Assembly (NCBI RefSeq): GCF_963662255.1
Contig: NC_085055.1
Span: forward strand, 1,411,979-1,475,978
Origin: Cinclus cinclus
Lineage: Eukaryota > Chordata > Aves > Passeriformes > Cinclidae
DNA: 64,000 nucleotides
Reading direction: 5' to 3'
In this document: piece after piece, positions 12,401-21,400 of the stretch
Position numbering within the stretch: position 1 is the stretch's first letter
How the letters are laid out: every line of letters begins with the position of its first letter
Program-made: the position numbers and the translations under genes
Notes under the pieces: model-generated
What the model saw: the letters and a program-made list of their open reading frames with translations, nothing else
What the model was told of the DNA's origin: nothing
Databases searched by the model: none

Positions 12401-15400
12401 TACAGCCTAACCTGACCCCATCCCTTCATGCAGGGCACGCACTCGGCTTTGGAAGTAAATTTTTTTCACTGTTTTTGTCACAACACCTCAATTTTTGTGT
12501 GCTGGGAGGAGATCTTTGAGCATATTCCTCTTTTCCCCAAGCACAAACTTTGCAGAGAGCATGTTCTCATTCCTCATCTCCCTGTGCCCCAGCAGCTACT
12601 CTGCACCAGGTGAGAGCAACAAACTCCATCTGCATTGAGGATCATCAGTGGAAATTCGGTTTATTTCCACTGGTTCCCACGTGATTTTACATAAAACAAC
12701 CATACTTGTAAATTTAAAGGCTACATTTTAAGTACTTCCAGAGTATCTCGCTGGATTATTTTTTTATTCCAAGGGAATTTTTACCAACTGACTTTAATTT
12801 CTTGCATCTTGACTTACTGCCAGCCATACTCTTGAGGGATTTTCTAATCACACTTTTTTGTTCTTCACTGAGGCTGGTTTTAATTTTGTTTAGGCTTTGA
12901 TAATAGAGCCTGAAAGCCTGCTAATTAAAAGCTTTTTCACAATGGTGCTCCTAAGTAGCATTTTAAGGAGAATCCCCAGCAGTTGCTCACTGACCCTGTC
13001 CCTCCTCAAAAGGGTCAATGGGAGATGTAAAATCTGCTCAAAGCTGGAGGGAAGCAGCCCATGAAATACCACAGCAGCTCAGTCCTGGAGGGCACAAAGA
13101 ATCCTTCATTCCCTGGAGCAGAAATTTCCACACACGATTTAGACATTTCAGATCCTCCAGCTTCTTTAAACAGGAAATGAAGCAGCTTAATTGGAGAAGG
13201 GGCTGCTTGTTCCCTGCTGTCACCTTGGATATTAACTTAGGTACAGCCAGGGAGCAGCACAGAAACCACCAGAAATGTCTTGGCTTTACTGATCACCAGT
13301 TGCTTTCCTAAGCTGCAAAAATTTCTGTTAGTGGTTTTAATTAATCTAATTTCTATTATCAACACTTTGATTAATTGGACATGAGAGAAGAGCTGGTTTA
13401 GAAGTATCACTTGTCTCATAATTTCCCCTGTTTAACCAGTGCCCATGAATGCTCCTGACCAAAAAATCCTAAAGGCAGGGCCAGGAAATGGGTTCATATA
13501 AATTAAATAAGCAAACCCATCTCAGCATATTCCTGCCAACATTTTCTGCTTTTCAGAAGCTGCTGTGCCCTGGTATCCTGTTTTCCATGGCACAGCCTCC
13601 CAGCAGTTCCCTTCTCCAGGCACAGCCTCTCCCCTCTCCTGGGAATGCCTTGGTGTCCAAACCTGCTGTTTGAGGGGATCCCTGACCCCTTCCCTCAGCA
13701 CAACTGAATTATTTTCACTACTCCACACTTAGAGCAGAGGATAAAACAACACTTCAGTGGCACCGAGGGAGGGTTACCCAATTGCCTGGCAGAATTACCC
13801 AGTTTCAAGGGCTGAGAGTCCCTCTCCCGGGAGGAGGTGCTCCATCCAGAGCCCAAAGGAAGCAGGCAGGCTGCATTAACCCTTTGGATGTCACAGGACT
13901 GTACAGTGGCCCCCTGTGCAGGCAGGGAAGCGCCAAGAAATTCCTGCAGCTGGATTATCCCTTGCCATAGTGCCCAGCAATTCCTTCACCAGCTCTGACA
14001 GCTACTTCCAACCATCCTGGGGTAGGTCCCTGCATCCCACTGGATCCCTTGGAGAAGCCTGGAAGCGAGCCCTGGCTCAGGCATTGGGACAGGCAGCCTG
14101 GAGGGGTGATGGAATTCCCTGTCCCTGGAAGTGCTCAAAGAGGGGGTGGATGTAGCACTGGAGGGCCTGGTTTAGTGGTGAGCACGGTGGTGCTGGGCTG
14201 GCAGCTGGACTTCACAGAATCAGGGAATGCTTTGGGGTGAAGGGATCTGAAAGATCATCTTGTTCCAATCCCACCTGCCATGGACAGGGGACACCTTTCC
14301 CTATCCCAGGCTGCTCCAAGCCTTGTCCAGCCTGGCCTTGGACACATAGAGATCTTTTCCAACCTTAATGAATCCGTGTCGTGTCAAAAGTCCCAACTGT
14401 GCACACACAAATAAAGCGGCTCTTATTTACCTGACAATCTTCTAAACCTTTCCAGGCTGTGAAACCGCAATTCTGTTCCCCATGCGCTCGAGGAAGATCT
14501 TCGGGAGTGTCCACCCGACCTCTGGAATGACCCTGAGCTCCTTCACTGCCTGCATCTGGCTCAAGGTGACCGAGGCCTTGGACAAAACCATCGTCTTCTC
14601 CTACGGAACCAAATTCAACCCCTACGAAATCCAGCTGTACCTGAGCCGGGACTCGGCCGTGCTCGCTGTTGGGGGTGCCCAGCACAAGCTAGCTGCCAGA
14701 AATGTGGTCATTCCTGGGAAGTGGCTCCACCTGTGTGGCACCTGGAGCTCAGAGAACGGATCTGCATCCCTGTGGGCACAGGGCAAGCTCGCAGCCAGCG
14801 CCTGGGACGTGGCTGGGGCTCACACCGTCCCCGACGGGGGCATCCTGCAGCTCGGGCAGGAGAAGAACGGCTGCTGCGTGGGAGGGGGGTTTGATGAAGC
14901 TCTGGCTTTCTCAGGGAAGCTGACTGGCTTTAACCTGTGGGACCGAGTGCTCAGCCCCGCCGAGGTGACGGCTCAGAGCGTGGGGGACACCTGTGGCACC
15001 CGGGGCAACGTGGTGGGCTGGGGGGTCACAGAGGTGCTGCCCTACGGAGGAGCCCAGTACGTGTCCTAAAGCCTGGGGTGTGCACAGGGGATGGATTTCA
15101 CAGAGCTGAATGGCAGTGTTACAACCAGCAGAGCTGCAGGAGCCCCTGCCTCTGGAATTCCCAAGGAACATGAGCACTGCGAGGTCACAGAACGAGGCAC
15201 TGGGATTGATCTCTGCCTGCTGCCCTGGCCAAACCCCAAAAACAATCCCACAGACCAAGGCATGGCTCTGGAAAAGCTGTTCCTGGGGCCAGGCAACTCT
15301 GTCTCTCCAGTGCAGGGCTTGCTGATGTATAAAGGGAGGGTCACTATGGACATTCTGGAGCCAAATGGAGTTCCTGACATCCCTGCTGAGGAAAATCTGA

Positions 15401-18400
15401 CCTTGCTCTGCAAATCAGGGCAGCTGTGGCTGCCCCTGGATCCCTGGAATTGTCCCGGGCCAGGCTGGGCAGGGCTTGGAGCAGTCTGGGACAGTGGAAG
15501 GTGTTCCTGCCATGGCAGGGGTGGCACTGGGTAGGATTTAATGTCCATTCCAACCCACACCATTCCAGGCTCCTCCAATCCTTGGGTTCTGTAGTGTTAA
15601 TGTGAATTTTACAGAGCAACCACCCAAGTCCAGAAACATGTTCTCTATTAATCATTGTTAGTAATGTGTAGACTCTACGAAAGCTAGTTCCTTGTTTAAA
15701 GCATTATTTATGCCACAGATTGACATAAAAATAATATTCCCCATCATAATCTGACGTTGCATTGGGAGGAAATGCAGCTGTATTATATTGTACATTGACT
15801 TTGTGATAATTTTATTGAAATTATTTTTGTAAAGGTGTTTTGTAAATAAAGATACTTTACTAGACTAAAACTCTCTACTCTTCTCATAAACCAAAATTCT
15901 CTACCAAGTCCAGGTGGGACTTTTTTCATGTTTTGAACCATGCTGGTAGAGAAAACATAACGAGCAGCATCTCATAGGAGCAGAGAGACCCTATGCACAA
16001 TCCTGGCCCTCTGAGGACATGTTTTAAGGTACATTTGGACTTGTTTGCTGCCCTCAGGGGGTTTGTACAAGACAGAATCGCTGCTCGGTGATTCTCTTCT
16101 CTCCCACAAACTTATCTCAAATTCCCTACAAGCCTAGGGCTGGATACAGAGCACAACAGCAGCTGCAGAGAGCCAAGGAACTGCTGATGGTTTTCATGTG
16201 GAAAACAGAGCACAAGCAGAGAATAATGAATACCCGTTTAAAACAAGAACCATCACTTGCTACCTGTTGAAGCCTCCGAACAAGTTATCATGAGGAATGT
16301 CTTATTCAAAGCATTTCCTATTTCCCCTGGAAACAGCCCATCCTTCTTCTCTATTCCCATGTTTCCCTGTCTCTCTCATTCTCTACAGATCTCCTAAGAA
16401 CACACTTGGACAAGTTTCTTGACATGTTGCTGCTACACTTCCTCCTGACCATGGCAGATCCTTGCTGCCCATATACAAAACTAGTAAAAAAAGGTAAATT
16501 CCTCTTTCCTGTGCCATTCAAGGGGGTTGTGCTTCATACCTAAAGTTATACGACCTGCTCCAAAGTTTTGGCAGCACTGCTTATTTAAGGGAAAAAGAAT
16601 TGCTGTGATTGCTGGAATTTCTCCTGTCACCCTGCAATAAAAATATATCTCCGTTATAAATGCTTGGCAGTAAACTTGACAAAAATCCCTCACTAAGTAG
16701 TATCTGCAAATAACCTTAGTTACAATCCAATGAAATAATACCTCTGTTCATCTCTGGCAGCCAAAACCCAGATCTTCAGAGTTACAAAAACACTCAGGGT
16801 CCCAACATTGTGCAAGGGCAAAACCACTCTCAAATCTTCCCTCTGTTCAGTGCCCTTCATTAAATGAAAACAAATGTCCATGAAATACAGCAGCAAAAGG
16901 AAAATCCTCAAAAAGATCTCCAGAAATCCTTCCTGGCCACTCCTCTTACTGCAGCTCATACCTGAAATTCTTTGTCTTGGAAGGAGCTTTCTCCCATTAG
17001 CTCAGGTTTGGCAGAGGACCAAATGCAAAGCCAGGCCTTGCATCCTCACGGGCTCAGCTGGAAAACTTCCTGAATGCTCTGCTCTTCCTTTGTCACCTCC
17101 CAGGAGCAGCAAAGCTCTCCCTCGGCCCAGCGCCACAACTCCACCAGCACGCTTCTCTCTTTCCTCCCTCACTCAACTACGCTTTCCTTTGTCAGCAGTT
17201 CAGAGAACACTGAGGAAACGGCGTTTTGGGAACGGCATTTTGGGAACGAATGGCGTTTTTTGGGAACGAACAACTTTTGGGGAACAAAAGGTGTTTTGGG
17301 GAACGAACGGCACATTTTGAGAACAAACGACTCTTTTTGGAAACGGCATTTTGGGGAATGAACGGCATTTTGGGGAACATTTTGGGGAACAAATGGCCTT
17401 TCGGGGAACAAACGGCGCTTTTTGGGAACAAACGAGGTGCTCTTTGGGGAGGAATTCAGGCTCCAATTATGAAAAAGCCTCTGCAGTCCTGCACTGCCAA
17501 CACAGATGAAGGAGCAAGGCTGAGCCACAGCCCAGCACCACGGGATGCCTGAGCTGCTCTGGAAGGTGGAGCAGCCACAGGACTCTCTGATTTCAGGGCA
17601 GAGTTGTTGCTGTCCCCCAGGAATGGGAATAAATCCGTGTGACCCCAGTGCTGATGGATGGTGTCAGCACAGGCGTGTTCAGAGCCCACGCTCGCTGGGG
17701 CACAGCAGTCAAACTCTTTCTAAAGAGTTCTTTTTTAGCTAATGAGATAAGAACCTGGCTGTGCAGCCAAAGAGTTGCCCCAAGTAATGAAAAACTCCAG
17801 TTCCTCTCCAACATCTGCAGGCAAGGGGCCAAAGTTTGCTCAGGCTGGTGCCACGAGGCTGAGCCCTGTCTGTGCAGCCCCACAACGTGGCTTTGTCTCC
17901 AAAAACTGCCTTGGAAATTCATCCTCAGCAGCTTCAGGGAGCCTCCTGCTCCCTTCTGCAAACACTCTCAGGGCAGCTCTCAGCTTGCTGCACATCCAGC
18001 TTCTCGTGCCTGAAACACCAATTATGTGCAGTGTAATTAAGTCACTACGCAAAACAAATCATTTGGCCTGTTCTGAGTGGCCCCTTCCAGGCTGGAATTC
18101 CCAAACCTGATATCCACAGCAACATCTGCTGGTGGAATAACATAAATACACAGCTCAGCCATGCTGAAACCTTCCCTTGTGGCTGTGTGTGCAGCACTTC
18201 CCCCAAAACCATGAATATATTCATTATTTCTTTCTGATACTACCCCAGTTACAAGTGGCAATGCATTATGTTAGCTCATTAATAAGCCTTAACAGAATAA
18301 ATTTATAAATTAATATATAAATTAACAAATACAAGATGCACACGTTTAATTTTGGGGCTTAACACCTTCCTCACAATGTTCTTTTAATAATCAGTTATTG

Positions 18401-21400
18401 CTACTTTCTGCTATTACCCCTACTCGAAGGAGAGCACTGATTTTACCACTGCAGTAGCACTGTATTGCAACAAACACTGTGAACTTTATTACTGCAATCC
18501 AATTGGAGTTCTTTTTATAGAGGAATAAATATTTTTGGCTTTTTCAACCACAAAAAAAAAATGTAAAGAGATTAGCAACGTTGTTCTATATAAAGCTAAT
18601 AATGTAGGCAAAATGGAAGAACCACTACAAAGCTTTTATATCTTCCATCTGACTATTCCACCACAGAATGGGATTAATTTCATCCCCATTTCTCTTTTGG
18701 AGCCTTGCCAGTGACACTGAGAGGAAGGATAAGAGCTCCATGGCTGGTGCCACATATCAGGGCTGATAATTTGGAGTCCATTAGCAGGGAATATTAACGA
18801 GTACAGATGTATTTCCTGCCCTGTGGGTCAGCCAATCCATACCAAAACCTCCAGAGGTGCAGTAAATTCACATATTCCTTGAGAAAGTCTGTTATTAGAG
18901 TGTGATTAATACATTTGATCACATTTATAGATATTTCCATAGGTCTGCTTTATACAGCTCACATGATTTGTTTAATAGTTGGATTGATCCTGGAGTCTTT
19001 CCCACCCCTAAGGATTGATTGATTCTATAAGATAATGGTTCTGTACATGCCTGACTGATCTGGTCACAGACCTGGACTAAACCCAAACTCTGGGCTGGGC
19101 CTACCTTGAAGGACACTCCTGAGGATGGTTTCTGTGTGCTCAGCCAGCAGCTCTGCCTTGGCAATGGCAGCCAAGGACAGGTAACTGGACATGTTCCTGC
19201 ACAGCTCCTTATTGCCCCTCTGCAGGAATTTCACTGCCACTGGCACAGCCAAGGCCATCACTGGAGGCCGGTTGTAATTCTGCAAAAACATGGAAAAAAT
19301 ATTTACATAAAAGTCTTGTGCTGGGCAGGGTAGGGAAACCAAAGTCAAGCAGCAAGGAGAATAAAAGCAAAAAGCTTGTCTTGAAAGGTCATGTTTTGGT
19401 AGCACCACTGAAGACAGGAGTCAAAGAAAGAGCAAATACAGAAACTGAAAACTACAGCAGCAGGAAATGTTAAGAAGAGCCTTATTTTTGTCTTCTGCTA
19501 GAGGAAGCAGAAGGGCACTAACAAAATACATGGTGTGTAAATAGAAATCAATATAAATTAAATATACAAGGTATGAAGTGCACTAACTATGTATTAACAT
19601 TTCTAAGAAGACATTTTGTGGTTGGTGCTCCCTGGGAAGACAGAGGCTCTATCCATCATCCCAAAGCAGGAAACACCTTGGAGCAGCCACTCCCTGGAAC
19701 TGCACTGGAAACTTCCTCACAGTGTAATAGCTCTAGTTATTGATTGATAATTCTTCTGTAATCATTAAGATTTCATTTTTTTATGCAAACTCACAGAATC
19801 CCAGAATGGTTTGGGTTGGAAAGGTCCTTAAAGCTCACCCTTCCATGGGCAGGAACGCCTTCCACTACTCCAGGGAGCTTCAAGCCCTGTCCAGCCAGGC
19901 CCTAGACAATTCCAGGGATCCAGGGGCAGCCACAGCTTCTCTGGGAACCTCCGGCCCATTGGAGTGGAATTCCCACTGGAATTCCAGTTCCCCTTCTCTG
20001 GGAACCTCCAGCCAATTCCTCTGAACACTGAGATTTTTTTGGGAGTGTAAACTCCTCTTCCTAAAATGGCTCCGAGCTTCTGGAATCCCAGGGTCCCTGA
20101 GTGTACACTGGGGTTTTGAATCAAGGTCAGAAAAGGTTTTCTGCTACTATTTAGAGAGAAAATTGTGTGTACTGACCACACACATCCATTGCCTGTTGAA
20201 TTCCCACAGCAGCAGGACACATTTTGGGTGACTGAGGACCCGCATTCCCTCTGGAGCCTCCTTAACCAGTGCTGTGCTCTCCTCTCCACTCAGTTCTGAG
20301 CAGCTCTTTGAAACTGGAGCACATCCCTGTTTCTGAAAATAATCCTGCAATGTGATTATGTCTAATTAGCAGCTGAAATCCCAGGCAACCCCTGGAACCC
20401 AGATGTTTCAGACAGCGACAGAACGAAGGAAGGCAGAGCAGACTTTCTGGACTTGCATTCTGGGGCAGCTCTGAACAGAATAAATTTAGACTGAGAAACC
20501 CCAAATCTGTTATTCCACAGAGTTTGAGTGGCTCTGAGGATTTTCCCTTGGAACAGAGACTTGCCAAGCAGGGGGCACTCCCTTCCAGAGACCCCTGAGG
20601 AAGAAGGGGCTGCAGCCACCCCTTGGTGTCAAGACAGAGAATTCTGGCAGCTGCCATATGACCAAAAGCTGCATCTTTAACGAGAAAAGCCCTTCAAATA
20701 AATGGAGCTTTCTGCAGCAGCATGTTTAAATCAACATAATGCCTCGTTATGTTTGGCTGAGACACCTCGGACCAGGAGCCAAATGCTGCTCCAAGTTATT
20801 GCTCTGCTACTCCACACAAAGAATGGGAAGATAAAGCTTGGCTCTCTGACTAGGATTTAAAAGATCTAAGAGAATTCCAAAGAACAATTATTTTTTTTTC
20901 CCCCCCCACCCCTTACAATAAAGATAAAATCCTTAGTTAAGAAAAGGTTTGAATTCAGAGGGAATGAGAAAGGTTTTGTTTGTTCCAAGATAAACATCAG
21001 GGCAGGAAGGCACACTTAGAAAATGTGGACGTGACAATGAAGAGCAGATTTCAATAAAGTGATACAATGATGTTTGCAAACCTTGGGGTCCTTGCTGCTG
21101 CTGATATCAACAGAGACCTGCCTGAGATCCAGCCCAGCTGGCAGATATTCATTATTGTTCCAGCTGTCCCCACATCTGCTGGAAAACCTCCTTTTATACC
21201 TTTTTTTTTTTTTTTAATGCAAAGGAACTTGTCAATAAAAGCTCTGTTGTAGGGAGCAGCAAATGTGCTTTTATAACCCAGCTGTGGCTTCCCCATCCCC
21301 AGCAGTGTCCAGGGCCAGGCTGGACAGGGCTTGGAGCAGCCTGGGACAGTGGGAGCTGTCCCTGCCCATGGCAGGGGTCACCCTGGGTGGGATTTAAAAT

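Larger units (their letters stand above)
15070..15870 (+). other. PTX3: PTX3 3' untranslated region
   Basis: The stretch after the stop codon runs to the poly(A) signal at 15,845-15,850. It contains a CR1 tail (15,418-15,575) and, in its AT-rich second half, ATTTA-type motifs (for example around 15,703) of the kind that shorten cytokine-like mRNAs. The end is approximate because cleavage cannot be seen directly. Confidence 0.7.
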
